Shown: in pieces, positions 32,949 through 42,466 of the stretch | Position numbering within the stretch: position 1 is the stretch's first letter | Layout of the letters: every line of letters starts with the position of its first letter | NCBI RefSeq assembly: GCF_016865425.1 | Contig: NZ_AP023355.1 | Span: 6,756,198 to 6,820,197, forward strand | DNA: 64,000 nucleotides | Origin: Actinocatenispora thailandica | Lineage (GTDB): Bacteria; Actinomycetota; Actinomycetes; Mycobacteriales; Micromonosporaceae | Reading direction: 5' to 3' | The notes under the pieces: generated by a model | Databases searched by the model: none | What the model was told of the DNA's origin: nothing | Seen by the model: only the letters and a program-made list of their open reading frames with translations | Made by a program: the position numbers and the translations under genes

Positions 32949-33863
32949 ATGGACGTGGTCTGGCTGGAGAGCCTGGTGGCGCTGGGCGAGCACGGCAGCT
33001 TCACCCGGGCGGCCGAGTCGCTGCACATCAGCCAGCCGGCGTTCAGCCGGCGGATCCGCGCGCTGGAGCAGTGGGCCGGCACCGATCTGGTCGACCGGAC
33101 CAGCCTGCCGATCACGCTGACCCCGAGCGGTCGGGTGCTGCGGGCCCGCGCCGCCGACGTGGTGGCCGGGCTGTCCGCGCTGCACGACGAGATGCGCGGC
33201 CGCCAGACGATGCCGGCGCAGCCGGTCCGGCTGGCGGTCAGCCACAGCCTCGCCACCCACTACTTCGCCGGCTGGTGGCACACCATCACCGCCGACGCCC
33301 CGCAGCTGACCTGCCTGCTGCTCGCGGCGAACACCCTGGAGGCGTACGACACGCTCGTGCACGGCGGCTGCGACCTGCTGCTGGGCTACGTCGATCCGCT
33401 GCACCCGCTGGACCTGGGCGACACCGACATCGAGTCGGTGCTGGTCGCGCAGGACCGGCTGGCGCCGTACGCCCGGCCCGGCACGTACCGGCTGCCCGAC
33501 CCGGACCGGACGGCGGCCGACGGCGGCCCGGAGATGCCGTACGTCAGCCACGGTGCGGGGTCGTTCCTCGGCCGGGTCACCGACCGCATCCTGGCCGGTC
33601 GGCGGCCGCGGCTGCGCCCCGTCGCGCAGAGCGACCTGACCTCGGTACTGGCCGCGCTGGTCGCCGCCGGCGTCGGGATCGGCTGGCTGCCCGGCCTGCT
33701 CACCGCCGAGCAGGTGGCGGCCGGGCGGATGGCGCCGGTCGGCGACGGGCACTGGACCGCCGCGCTGGAGATCCGGCTCAGTCGCAACCGGCGGCAACGT
33801 ACCAGCAGCCACGCCGCCGAGGTCTGGGAGCGCGCCGCCGCGGGCCCGGGTACGACCGGATAG
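32949..33863 (+). CDS. LysR-family transcriptional regulator
   Basis: 304 residues. N-terminal winged helix: WLESLVALGEHGSFTRAAESLHISQPAFSRRIRALEQWAG, then a periplasmic-binding-like effector domain (VRLAVSHSLATHY, ALVAAGVGIGWLPGLL). It is convergent with the PLP lyase gene, so a classical divergent target is not obvious; the lyase or the M20/symporter operon beyond are candidates. Confidence 0.88.
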   Translation: MDVVWLESLVALGEHGSFTRAAESLHISQPAFSRRIRALEQWAGTDLVDRTSLPITLTPSGRVLRARAADVVAGLSALHDEMRGRQTMPAQPVRLAVSHSLATHYFAGWWHTITADAPQLTCLLLAANTLEAYDTLVHGGCDLLLGYVDPLHPLDLGDTDIESVLVAQDRLAPYARPGTYRLPDPDRTAADGGPEMPYVSHGAGSFLGRVTDRILAGRRPRLRPVAQSDLTSVLAALVAAGVGIGWLPGLLTAEQVAAGRMAPVGDGHWTAALEIRLSRNRRQRTSSHAAEVWERAAAGPGTTG

Positions 33864-33903
33864 CCGCCCGGCACCCGACACCCGACACCCCGACGCCGAG
33901 ACC

Positions 33904-33945
<42 letters not shown>

Positions 33946-33950
33946 CAGCG

Positions 33951-34955
33951 TTACTCGGGCGAGAATGTGCTGCGGTAGCCGAACAGGCCGGCGCTGCCGC
34001 CGGTGTGCACGAACACCACGTGCTCGTCGGCGGCGAACCGACCGGCCTCGATCGCACCGAGCAGGCCGGCGAACGCCTTGCCGGAGTACACCGGATCGAG
34101 CAGGATGCCCTCCGTCCCGGCAAGCAGCCGCACCGCGGCGACCATCTCGTCGGTCGGCACCCCGTACCCGGGGCCGGTCCAGCCGTCGTCGACCTGCACG
34201 TCGTCCAGGCCGACCGCGCCGGGCGCGCCGATCAGTTCGGCGGCCCGGACGGCCAGCTCGTGCACCAGCGGGCGCTGCACCGCCGCCGGCTGCCGGACGC
34301 TGACCCCGAGCACCTGGATACCGCTGCGCATCGCGAGCAACCCGGCGAGCAGCCCGGCCTGGGTGCCGGCGCTGCCCGTCGCGTGCACCACCCAGTCGAT
34401 CGGTACGTCGGCGGTCGCCAGCTCCTGCGCGCAGCCCACGTAGCCGAGCGCGCCGACCGGGTTCGAGCCACCGCCGGGAATCAGGTACGGCCGCTTGCCC
34501 TGCCCGCGTAGCTCGTCGGCGAGCGACTCCATCGCCGCCGCCATGTCGGTACCGGCCGGCAGCCGGTCCGCGATCCGGGCGCCGAGGATCGTGTCCAGCA
34601 GCACGTTGCCGGACGCCTCGTACTCGTCGTCGCGCACCTGCCGGCGCTCCAGCAGCAGCTCGCAGCCGAGACCGGCGCGGGCCGCCGCGGCGGCCGTCTG
34701 CCGGGCGTGGTTGGACTGCGTCGCGCCCTGCGTGACGAGCGTGTCGGCGCCCCGCGCCAGCGCGTCCGCGACCAGGAACTCCAGCTTGCGGGTCTTGTTG
34801 CCGCCGGTGGCCAGGCCGGTGCAGTCGTCCCGCTTGATCCACAGGTGCGGCACCGTCGAACCGTTGGCGCGCAACGTTTCCGTCAGCCGCGGCATCGGTT
34901 CCAGCGGGGTGGGCAGGTGCCCCAGCCGGTACCGGGGGAATCGAGCGAGCTGCAT
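33951..34955 (-). CDS. D-cysteine desulfhydrase / ACC deaminase-like PLP lyase
   Basis: 334 residues, fold-type II PLP enzyme. The lysine that binds PLP lies in GGNKTRKLEF (K54), QGATQSNHARQTAAAAARAG follows, and VHATGSAGTQAGLLAG and VHTGGSAGLFGY bind the phosphate and substrate. The family includes D-cysteine desulfhydrase and ACC deaminase; sequence alone does not decide. The ATG follows GGGAGG. It is divergent from the M20 amidohydrolase operon, with 288 bp between starts, suggesting joint use of an amino-acid derivative. Confidence 0.82.
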   Translation of the reverse strand: MQLARFPRYRLGHLPTPLEPMPRLTETLRANGSTVPHLWIKRDDCTGLATGGNKTRKLEFLVADALARGADTLVTQGATQSNHARQTAAAAARAGLGCELLLERRQVRDDEYEASGNVLLDTILGARIADRLPAGTDMAAAMESLADELRGQGKRPYLIPGGGSNPVGALGYVGCAQELATADVPIDWVVHATGSAGTQAGLLAGLLAMRSGIQVLGVSVRQPAAVQRPLVHELAVRAAELIGAPGAVGLDDVQVDDGWTGPGYGVPTDEMVAAVRLLAGTEGILLDPVYSGKAFAGLLGAIEAGRFAADEHVVFVHTGGSAGLFGYRSTFSPE

Positions 34956-35243
34956 CCGTGGCCTCCCATCGGCGAAAACCGGGGGCGTACCCGCTCCCCG
35001 GCCGAGTAGAGCAGAGCCGGGACCGGGCAGTCCAATGCCGGATTCCGAGGGGCCATGCGGATCGTGCATGCCGCCGGCGGATCCGTTGACGAGCCCTCCG
35101 GTGCCCAGCAGAATCCCGGCAAAGCGGCCCGCGTCACCACGCGTACTGCCGCTCGACCGTCGCGGTACGGCCGCACCAGGCCGGATCCGACCGGCATCCC
35201 CGCATCCGGCCGCGCAGCGACCGTCCTGGGAAAGGACCCGAGC

Positions 35244-36527
35244 ATGACCGATCCGGTAGAGACCGACCAGCCGACGGACGTGGTCGCACTGCGCCGGGAC
35301 CTGCACCGGCACCCGGAGGTCGGCTTCACCGAGTTCCGTACCGCGAGCCGGGCCGCCGGCCGGCTCGACGATCTCGGCTGGCAGGTGGCCGCCGGGGAGA
35401 CCGTGCTGGACCCCGACGCCCGGCTCGGTGTGCCCGACGGCGCCGAACTGTCCGCGGCGTACCGCCGGGCCGAGCGCAGCGGTGCCGACCCCCGGTACCT
35501 GCCGGCGCTGCGTGGCGGGCTGACCGGGGTGGTGGCGCGGCTGCGCGGCTCCCGACCCGGCCCGGTACTCGCGCTGCGCGCCGACCTGGATGCGTTGCCG
35601 CTCGACGAGTCGGGCAGCGACGACCATGCGCCGGGCAGGCTCGGCTTCCGGTCCGGATGGCCCGGCCGGATGCACGCCTGCGGCCACGACGGGCACGTCG
35701 CCGTCGCGCTGGCGCTCGCCGAACGACTCACCGACCGCGACTTCCCCGGCGAGGTACGGCTGATCCTGCAGCCGGCCGAGGAAGGCGGACGGGGTGGCGC
35801 CGCGATGGTCGCCGCCGGGGTCGCCGACGACATCGACGTGTTCGTGGCGCCGCACCTGGGGATGGGCCTGCCGACCGGGACCATCTGTACCGACGTGGCC
35901 GGGCTGCTGGCGAACTCCAAGCTGCGGGCGGTCTTCCGCGGCGCCGCGGCGCACGCCTCGATGGCGCCGGAGCACGGCCGGCACGCACTGCTCGGCGCCG
36001 CGGCGGCGACGCTCGCGGTGCACTCGATGCCGGCGTTCTCCGGGCACCAGACGCGGGTCAACGTCGGCGCGCTGCACGGCGGTACGGTCAGCAACATCGT
36101 GCCGGACCGCGCCGAGTTGCGGCTGGAGACCCGGGCCGACGACGGCGAGGTGAACGCCGAGCTGGAACGCCGGGTCCGGCAGATGCTCGCCGGCGCCGCC
36201 AGCAGCTACGGGCTGGACGTGGACGTCGAGCTGATCGGCGCGGTGACCACCGCCGGCAACGATCCGGCGGTCACCGCCGCGCTGCGCGACGCGGCGGAAC
36301 GGATCGGCGCCACGGTCGGCGCGGCGGGCGCCGGGATCGGCAGCGACGACGCGACCGCGTTCATGCGCCGGGTGCAGGAGCGCGGCGGAGTCGCCGGATA
36401 CTTCGGCATCGGCGCGAGCAGCCCGGCACCGCACCACTCCGGCACCTTCGACCTCGACGAGGCAGCGTTGCCGCTCGCCGTCGACCTGCTGGAGTCCCTG
36501 GTACGCAACCAGACCGCGGCCGGGTGA
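35244..36527 (+). CDS. M20-family amidohydrolase (AbgA-like)
   Basis: 427 residues. Metal site: ALRADLDALPL, CGHDGH (146-151) and QPAEEGG (176-182), with a dimerisation domain inserted (AAAHASMAPEHGRHAL). An extra segment of about 40 residues after the first helix (DPDARLGVPDGAELSAAYRR) is typical of aminobenzoyl-glutamate-hydrolase-like members. It hydrolyses an N-acyl or amide bond of an amino acid. Followed after 132 bp by the DUF3311/symporter pair, so it probably acts on an imported substrate. Confidence 0.85.
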   Translation: MTDPVETDQPTDVVALRRDLHRHPEVGFTEFRTASRAAGRLDDLGWQVAAGETVLDPDARLGVPDGAELSAAYRRAERSGADPRYLPALRGGLTGVVARLRGSRPGPVLALRADLDALPLDESGSDDHAPGRLGFRSGWPGRMHACGHDGHVAVALALAERLTDRDFPGEVRLILQPAEEGGRGGAAMVAAGVADDIDVFVAPHLGMGLPTGTICTDVAGLLANSKLRAVFRGAAAHASMAPEHGRHALLGAAAATLAVHSMPAFSGHQTRVNVGALHGGTVSNIVPDRAELRLETRADDGEVNAELERRVRQMLAGAASSYGLDVDVELIGAVTTAGNDPAVTAALRDAAERIGATVGAAGAGIGSDDATAFMRRVQERGGVAGYFGIGASSPAPHHSGTFDLDEAALPLAVDLLESLVRNQTAAG

Positions 36528-36659
36528 GTACGCGGCGGCGATCCGCCGGGCGACGATCCGGCGGCCCCGCCCGGGTGACCGAACCCGTTCCGGCGCCCGC
36601 CGGCCGAACACCCGGCAGCGCCCGACCGGGGCAACCCCGGCAAGGAGGTGGAGACCAGC

Positions 36660-36914
36660 ATGTCCGCACCAACCAGACGGCGCCATCGACTGGTGCTCGT
36701 GATCCCCTACCTGTGGACGGTGGCGGCCGTACCGGCCGTCAACCTGGTACACGCCAGCCCGCTCGACGTCCCGCTGCTGCTGTGGTGGGCGCTGGTCGGG
36801 GTCCTCGTCACCACCGGCAGCATCGCCGTGGTGTGGCGCCTCGACAACGCCCTCGACGCCGCGTGCGCACCGGACGTCGCCGCGGCGGAACCGGCGACGG
36901 GGGTGGACCGGTGA
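36660..36914 (+). CDS. DUF3311 small membrane protein
   Basis: 84 residues with two hydrophobic helices (VLVIPYLWTVAAVPAVNLV and LLLWWALVGVLVTTGSIAVVW). DUF3311 proteins are regularly encoded just before an SSS-family symporter, as here, and are presumed small subunits or chaperones of it. AAGGAGG lies 11 bases before the ATG; a GTG at 36648 overlaps that site and is less likely. Confidence 0.82.
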   Translation: MSAPTRRRHRLVLVIPYLWTVAAVPAVNLVHASPLDVPLLLWWALVGVLVTTGSIAVVWRLDNALDAACAPDVAAAEPATGVDR

Positions 36915-38398
36915 CCGTCGCCCTCGGTATCGCGCTGTTCATCGTCGCCGCCACCACCGGCGGCACCACCTACCTGGCCCGCCGACGGCGCCGGGTCACC
37001 ATGAGCGAGTGGGCGGTCGGCGGTCGCAGCTTCGGCGGCATCCTGCTGTGGTTCCTGTCCGCCGGCGAGATCTACACGACGTTCGCCTTCCTCGGCGCCG
37101 CCGGCTGGGCCTACGCGTACGGCGCGCCGGGGTTCTACATCCTGGCCAACGCACCGCTCGGCTACGTGCTCGGGTACTGGCTGCTGCCGAAGATCTGGCG
37201 GGCCGGGCACGACCACAACGTGATGTCGCAGGCGGACTACATCCGGGCCCGGTTCGGCCGGCGGTGGCTGGCCGGTCTCATCGCCCTGATCGGGGTGCTC
37301 GCGCTCATCCCGTACGTGCAGGTGCAGCTGACCGGGCTGTCGACGATCCTGACGGTGATGTTCCACGGTTCGGTCGGCAAGCCGGTCGCGGTACTGGTCG
37401 GCGCGTTGCTGCTGCTGGTCTTCACGTTCACCGCGGGGCTGCGCTCCTCGGCGTTCGCCTCGATGGTCAAGGACGTCTTCGTGGTCGGCGTGGTGGTCGC
37501 CGTGTTCGTCACGATCGGCACCCTCACCGGGCTCGGCGGCGTCGGCGGCATCTTCCGGCACCTGGCCGAGCACCATCCGCACTACGCCAACCTGCCCGGG
37601 ATGCGGCCGGACGCGCACTACAGCCCCTGGTGGTTCTGCTCCTCGATCCTGATGACCAACATCGGCTACTGGATGTGGCCGCATTCCTTCCAGGCCAACC
37701 TGTCCGCGAAGAGCGACCGGGCGATCCGGCGCAACGCGGTGCTGCAACCGCTCTACACCCTGTCGTACTTCTTCATCTTCGTGATCGGGTTCGCCGCGCT
37801 GCTGACGCTGCCGCACCTGACCGACTCCAACACCGCGCTGGTGTCGGTGATCTACCGGTACTTCCCGCAGTGGTTCATCGGGATCGCCGCCGGTACCGGC
37901 ATTCTCGTCGCGCTGGTGCCGTCCACGGTGATGCTGCTGACGCTCGGCACCACGGTGGCCCGCAACATCTACCGGCCCACCGCCGACCTGTCCGACCGGC
38001 ACCGGCTGCTCGTCGGCCGGCTCGCCACGGTGGTCGGCGTCGCGGTCGCCGCGTACCTGACGCTCGGGTCGAGTTCCACCATCGTGAGCCTGCTGCTGGT
38101 GGCGTACAGCGGGATCGCGCAGATCGGACCGGCCATCATCCTGTCCCTGGTCTGGCGGCGCACCAGCGCCTACGGGGTCGCGGCCGGATCGGTCGTCGGC
38201 ATCGCGCTGGTCGGCATCCCGCAGGTGTCGACCTGGTGGTCGGGCATCTCCTCGATCGCGCTCGGGCTGTTCGCCGTCGCGGTCAACACGCTGGTCCTGG
38301 TCGCGGTCAGCCTCTGCACCCGGGCACCGGAGCAGGCGCACATCGCGGTCGGGATCCCGGACACCACGCTGCCCCGTACCGCACCGGCGCGCGCCTGA
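36911..38398 (+). CDS. sodium:solute symporter (SSS family)
   Basis: 495 residues, about 13 helices. SEWAVGGRSFGGILLWFLSAGEIYTTFAFLGAAGWAYAYG is the SSS start region, with VMSQADYIRARFGRR and the later LVPSTVMLLTLGTTVARNIYRP also characteristic. The closest general type pairs with DUF3311 and imports small carboxylates or amino acids with sodium. The GTG start overlaps the DUF3311 stop (GTGA). The substrate may be that of the upstream amidohydrolase. Confidence 0.88.
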   Translation: MTVALGIALFIVAATTGGTTYLARRRRRVTMSEWAVGGRSFGGILLWFLSAGEIYTTFAFLGAAGWAYAYGAPGFYILANAPLGYVLGYWLLPKIWRAGHDHNVMSQADYIRARFGRRWLAGLIALIGVLALIPYVQVQLTGLSTILTVMFHGSVGKPVAVLVGALLLLVFTFTAGLRSSAFASMVKDVFVVGVVVAVFVTIGTLTGLGGVGGIFRHLAEHHPHYANLPGMRPDAHYSPWWFCSSILMTNIGYWMWPHSFQANLSAKSDRAIRRNAVLQPLYTLSYFFIFVIGFAALLTLPHLTDSNTALVSVIYRYFPQWFIGIAAGTGILVALVPSTVMLLTLGTTVARNIYRPTADLSDRHRLLVGRLATVVGVAVAAYLTLGSSSTIVSLLLVAYSGIAQIGPAIILSLVWRRTSAYGVAAGSVVGIALVGIPQVSTWWSGISSIALGLFAVAVNTLVLVAVSLCTRAPEQAHIAVGIPDTTLPRTAPARA

Positions 38399-38448
38399 CG
38401 CCGGCCGCCGCGCCCTGCCGACGATGCCGGGGCGCGGCGTGACCGGCG
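38399..38448. terminator. hairpin between symporter and convergent M48 gene
   Basis: GCCGCGCCC (38407-38415) pairs with GGGCGCGGC (38430-38438), and outside it CGCCGG (38399-38404) pairs with CCGGCG (38443-38448). It is placed between the two stops. Confidence 0.65.
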
Positions 38449-38459
38449 GCCTGCGCCGG

Positions 38460-39731
38460 TCAGACCTGGTACTCGCGGACCAGGTCGCGGAACTGCCGTT
38501 CCAGCCGGGCCAGCGGTGCGGCCAGCTCGGCGTCGATGGCCGCGGCCTGTCCGGCGTCGAGTACCACCCGGGCCGGTTCGTCCGGCCGGCTGGCGACGTG
38601 GTCCAGCCGCATCGCGGTCGGCGGGTGCGACGCGTCGACCCGGTGCCTGCGCGACCGGCCCCGGCGGACCAGCCGGTCCTTCTCGGTGGCCGGCAGTTCC
38701 GCGGCGTGCGCGACGAGCGCGGCGTACGACGCGCCGGCCGGCGCGTTCCGGGGCACCAGCCGGCTGGCTCGTAGCAGCGAGGGCGCCACGAGCAGGGTTT
38801 CCAGCGACGACCGGGCCCCCGACCGCCCCGCGGCGCGGACGGACATCGCGTCGGCCAGGTACTCGGCCCGCTGGCCGACCCGCAGGGACACCAGGGCGAA
38901 CGCCACGATCACGCAGTACAGCGCGCCGCCCACGATCGCCTGCGGTACCAGCAGCAACAGGCCGGCGATCATCCCGAGCGGGTTGCCGCGGGCCGCGAAG
39001 ACGCTGTCCCGGCCGGGCCGGATCAGCCCGTACCAGTGGACCAGCGTGCGCAGCGCACCGTCGACGACCACGCCCTGCCGGATGTCACCGTTCGCGCCGT
39101 GGCCGAGCTCGTGGCCGAGCAGCGCGACCCGGCCCTGCCGGTCCAGCACCGTCCACAGTGGAGCACCCAGTACCATGGTCCGGCGTCGGCGGATGCCGAC
39201 CACGGTGTAGTACGCGTTGAGGTCCGGGTCCAGGCCGATCTGCTCGATGTGCCGGGCGCCGATCGCGTCGGCCACCGCGTCGCACAACGCGTACAGCTGC
39301 GGCGCCTCGTCCCGGTCGAGCAGCTCGACCTCCGGGTCGAGCTTCCCCAGCCGGGGCCGCAACAACACCACGATCGCCAGCGCGAACAGGCCGAACAGGA
39401 CGAGCACCAGCCGGCCGGAGAGACAGAGCCAGATCCCCAGTACCGCGACGGCCACGGTCACCGCGTGCACGCACCCGGCCAGTACGTAGGTGAGCACCCA
39501 GGCCACGTCCCGGCTCGGCCGGGACACCTCGGCGCGGCAGAGCCGTTCGTGCACCGACGCCATGGTCCGGTCACCGACCCGCCGGATCCACCGGTCCACC
39601 CGGCCCCGCGGCGGCTTCGGCGGGCTGGGGTCGACGCCCCACCCGCACCCCGGGCACCACGACGGGTACCGCTCGTCGGCCACCAACGGGGCGGCGCAGT
39701 CCGGGCACGCAGCGGACATCTCGGTCGTCAC
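38460..39731 (-). CDS. M48-family membrane zinc peptidase with N-terminal zinc ribbon
   Basis: 423 residues. CPDCAAPL and CPGCGWG near the N-terminus form a zinc ribbon. Two membrane helices follow (about 77-123), then the protease domain with the zinc site HELGH (207-211), further helices (AIVGGALYCVIVAFALVSL) and the third ligand region RAEYLADAMS. HtpX-like enzymes degrade membrane or misfolded proteins. GTG at 39731 and ATG at 39719 are both possible starts; neither has a strong ribosome-binding site. Confidence 0.85.
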   Translation of the reverse strand: MTTEMSAACPDCAAPLVADERYPSWCPGCGWGVDPSPPKPPRGRVDRWIRRVGDRTMASVHERLCRAEVSRPSRDVAWVLTYVLAGCVHAVTVAVAVLGIWLCLSGRLVLVLFGLFALAIVVLLRPRLGKLDPEVELLDRDEAPQLYALCDAVADAIGARHIEQIGLDPDLNAYYTVVGIRRRRTMVLGAPLWTVLDRQGRVALLGHELGHGANGDIRQGVVVDGALRTLVHWYGLIRPGRDSVFAARGNPLGMIAGLLLLVPQAIVGGALYCVIVAFALVSLRVGQRAEYLADAMSVRAAGRSGARSSLETLLVAPSLLRASRLVPRNAPAGASYAALVAHAAELPATEKDRLVRRGRSRRHRVDASHPPTAMRLDHVASRPDEPARVVLDAGQAAAIDAELAAPLARLERQFRDLVREYQV

Positions 39732-39871
39732 GGCGGCCGAACCTACCGAAACCCGATCTTCCCGGCCCTCCTCCGAACGGCCGACCCGCGCTGGCCCCAT
39801 CGGCCGGACCGCGGCCGATGCGCGCGCCCGCGCCGTACCTTGGAGCACCGGTACGTGCAAGGAGGGCAACC

Positions 39872-40468
39872 ATGCGGCGAGGCCGCACCACCGACGGGGA
39901 CGCGGCCCCGATGATGCGGTTCACCGACGCCGCGGCGTGGGAGGCCTGGCTGGCCGAGCACCACGCCGAGGACGGCGGCGCCTGGCTGCTGATCCGTCGC
40001 AAGAACTCGTCCGTACCGCTGATCGACATCGACCAGGCCGCCGAGGTGGCGATGTGCTGGGGCTGGATCGACGGCCACCGCCGGGCCCACGACACCGACT
40101 CGTTCCTGCAGCGCTACTCCCGCCGACGGCGAAACAGCCCCTGGTCGCGGGTGAACGTCGACCGGGCCGAGGCGCTGATCGCGGCGGGCCGGATGCGCGA
40201 GCCGGGGCTCGCCGCGATCGACGCCGCCCGCGCGGACGGCCGCTGGGACGCCGCGTACGCCCCGCAGCGCGAGGCGCCGGTACCGGACGACCTCGTCGCG
40301 GCGCTCGCCGCCGACCCGGCCGCGTCGGCACGCTTCGAGGCGCTCGACCGCACCGCCCGCTACCTGCTGGTCCTCCCCCTGCTCAAGGCCCGGACCCCCG
40401 CCACCCGGCAACGCCGCCTGGCCACCACCATGAAGCACCTCACCGACCACACGGGCAGCGAAACCTGA
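39872..40468 (+). CDS. YdeI/OmpD-associated family protein
   Basis: 198 residues. RFTDAAAWEAWLAEHHAEDGGAWLLIRRKNS, EVAMCWGWIDGHRRAHDTDSFLQRYSRRRRNSPWSRVN match this family, sometimes labelled bacteriocin-protection. The biochemical role is unknown. The ATG follows AAGGAGGG with ideal spacing. Confidence 0.85.
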   Translation: MRRGRTTDGDAAPMMRFTDAAAWEAWLAEHHAEDGGAWLLIRRKNSSVPLIDIDQAAEVAMCWGWIDGHRRAHDTDSFLQRYSRRRRNSPWSRVNVDRAEALIAAGRMREPGLAAIDAARADGRWDAAYAPQREAPVPDDLVAALAADPAASARFEALDRTARYLLVLPLLKARTPATRQRRLATTMKHLTDHTGSET

Positions 40469-40566
40469 CCCCAGGCCGGGCGGATACGGGAGGGTGGCCC
40501 GGTCGCCCCGAGAGGGCCGGACGTGCCACGCGGGAGGACGCGCCGGCCACACCCCGAGGGAGCCGC

Positions 40567-41268
40567 ATGGACGACCGGTTACGCGCCGAGCTGACGGCGA
40601 TGTTCGAGGCGGACACCGCGGCGGTGACGGCGTTCTACGCGCACGCCGACGAGCATCGGGCGCGGTTCGTGGCGACCGGGATCGTCGCGACGACGCCCTG
40701 GCCGTTCGGCCTGCTGGAGTGGTCACCGATCGAGTCGGCGCCACCCCTGGTACGACAGGTCGTCGAGGTGGTGCACACCAACACGGCGCGGCTCCGCCGG
40801 ATCGTCGCCGCGCACGGCTGGCCCGGCCGCAGCCTGGTCGACACGGACGGCGCGGACGCCGCCTGGCTCGTCCTGCAACACGCCAGCTCCGGCGTCCCGT
40901 CGCTGGGCACACCCGAGAACCTGGCGTTCTGCCGAGCCTGCATCCCGCTGCTGGCGCGGGCGGTGCGGTCCGGCGACGCGCAACCACGGCAACTCGCCGC
41001 CACCGTCGACAGCCTCCGAGGGCTCGACGGGCTGCCGCCGGTCTACGCCGTCCTCACCTCCGACTACCGGATCGAGGACGGCCGCCCGGAGTTCCGCCGA
41101 CCCGTGCAGGTCGCCGACATCGATCGCGAGCGCTCCCGGATCGGCCTGCCGCCCCTGGCCAGCGACATCCGTCGCCGCCAGTTGGGCAGCACCCTCGACC
41201 CAGCCGGCCCGGGCCGCGCCGAACCGTGGCCGACCACGCCGGCACGGCGTGGTCGGGGGCCCGAATAG
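40567..41268 (+). CDS. DUF6624 protein
   Basis: 233 residues, soluble. The core VEVVHTNTARLRRIVAAHGWPGRSLVDTDGADAAWLVLQHAS, later LPPVYAVLTSDY and ERSRIGLPPL, follows the DUF6624 pattern. No function is known. The C-terminal 30 residues are low-complexity. It begins 98 bp after the YdeI-like gene. Confidence 0.72.
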   Translation: MDDRLRAELTAMFEADTAAVTAFYAHADEHRARFVATGIVATTPWPFGLLEWSPIESAPPLVRQVVEVVHTNTARLRRIVAAHGWPGRSLVDTDGADAAWLVLQHASSGVPSLGTPENLAFCRACIPLLARAVRSGDAQPRQLAATVDSLRGLDGLPPVYAVLTSDYRIEDGRPEFRRPVQVADIDRERSRIGLPPLASDIRRRQLGSTLDPAGPGRAEPWPTTPARRGRGPE

Positions 41269-41271
41269 CGG

Positions 41272-41307
41272 TTGTCGGGATCTGTTCGGGTCACTAGCTT
41301 TCGGCGG
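41272..41307 (+). promoter_or_regulatory. leaderless promoter of the methyltransferase gene
   Basis: TTGTCG (41272-41277), 17-bp spacer, TAGCTT (41295-41300), then six bases to the GTG start. This geometry predicts transcription beginning on the start codon, and no ribosome-binding site is present. Confidence 0.6.
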
Positions 41308-42197
41308 TGACCTATCTGAGTCGTCTGGGGTACCTGCTCGGAGTGGAAGGTGTCGCGCTGCTGCGCGGCATCCGGGACGGCACCGGCGACCGGGCGTTCG
41401 TCGAGGCCCGGCTGGCCGAGATCCGTGAGCTGCTCGCTGATCCGGCGCTGCGGGACGCCGACGACCTGGACGCGGCCCCTGACGGGATCAGCACCGACGA
41501 GGTCTACGACGGGTGGGCGGCACACTACGACGGCCCGAACTCGATGATCGAACTCGAACAGCCGCTGGTCCGCGACATCGTCGCGGGGCTGCCCGTCGGT
41601 ACCGCCCTCGACGCGGCCTGCGGCACCGGCCGGCACGCCGGGTACCTCGCCGGGCTCGGCCACCGTGTCATCGGGGTGGACGCGAACGCCCGGATGCTCG
41701 CGGTTGCCGCGACGAAGCTGCCCGAGCTGGACCTGCGCCGCGGCATGCTCGACGCACTGCCACTGGACGCCGGCTCGGTGGACCTGGTGGTGTGCGGGCT
41801 GGCGCTGTGCCACGTCCCGGACCTCGGCCCGGTCTTCGCCGAGTTCGCGCGGGTACTGCGACCCGGCGGGCACCTGGTCGTCTCGGACCTGCACCAACTG
41901 CTGTCGTACCTGCGTCCCACCCTGCCACGCGCCCCGGGACCGGACGGCCGGCCCACGATCCTCGTCGAGTACCACCGGCCGCTGAGTGCCTATCTCACCG
42001 TGGCGCTCGCGCACGGCTTCCAGCTCCGGCACTGCGCCGAGCCGCACCGCGCCGACCGGCCCGAGCGGCCCTCACCTCGGCCGCCGATGCCGACCGAAGT
42101 CGGCTGGGAGCTGCTCGACCAGATCCCGGAGGCCGCGGCGCTGGCCCTGGACGTGCCGTCGATCGTGCTCCTGCACCTGCAGCTACCCGCCGACTGA
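41307..42197 (+). CDS. class I SAM-dependent methyltransferase
   Basis: 296 residues. Motif I ALDAACGTGRHAGYLA, acidic motif GVDANARML, motif RGMLDALPLDAGSVDLVVCGLALCHV and the post-motif LRPGGHLVVSDL are those of the Methyltransf_11 group. About 70 helical residues precede the fold. The methyl acceptor is unknown. No neighbouring pathway gene points to a substrate. Confidence 0.85.
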   Translation: MTYLSRLGYLLGVEGVALLRGIRDGTGDRAFVEARLAEIRELLADPALRDADDLDAAPDGISTDEVYDGWAAHYDGPNSMIELEQPLVRDIVAGLPVGTALDAACGTGRHAGYLAGLGHRVIGVDANARMLAVAATKLPELDLRRGMLDALPLDAGSVDLVVCGLALCHVPDLGPVFAEFARVLRPGGHLVVSDLHQLLSYLRPTLPRAPGPDGRPTILVEYHRPLSAYLTVALAHGFQLRHCAEPHRADRPERPSPRPPMPTEVGWELLDQIPEAAALALDVPSIVLLHLQLPAD

Positions 42198-42211
42198 CGG
42201 GCACCGCCGGG

Positions 42212-42466
42212 CTACTTGTGCCGGAAGTGGACGAAGAGGCGGCCGAAGTTGCGGGAGTCCTTTTCGACCCGGTGGTAGAGCTGCTTGATGTCGCGGCGGT
42301 CGAGGAACCGCAGCACCCGCTTCTTGAGCTGGCCGGAACCCTTGCCGGGGATGATCTCCACCAGGGTGGCTTTCTTCGCCAGCGCTTCCTGGATGATGTC
42401 GTTGAGGGCGCGATCGATGTCGTGACCGCGGTTGTAGATGTCGTGCAGGTCGAGCTTCAGCTTCAT
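42212..42466 (-). CDS. Smr-domain protein
   Basis: 84 residues consisting of little more than an Smr domain: LDLH (5-8), then VEIIPGKGSGQLKKRVLRFL with the GKGSG loop (41-45), and a basic end. Smr domains occur at the end of MutS2 and as stand-alone proteins that nick or cut nucleic acids, including ribosome-bound mRNA. Coupled to the upstream DUF2891 gene by a 4-base overlap. Confidence 0.85.
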   Translation of the reverse strand: MKLKLDLHDIYNRGHDIDRALNDIIQEALAKKATLVEIIPGKGSGQLKKRVLRFLDRRDIKQLYHRVEKDSRNFGRLFVHFRHK

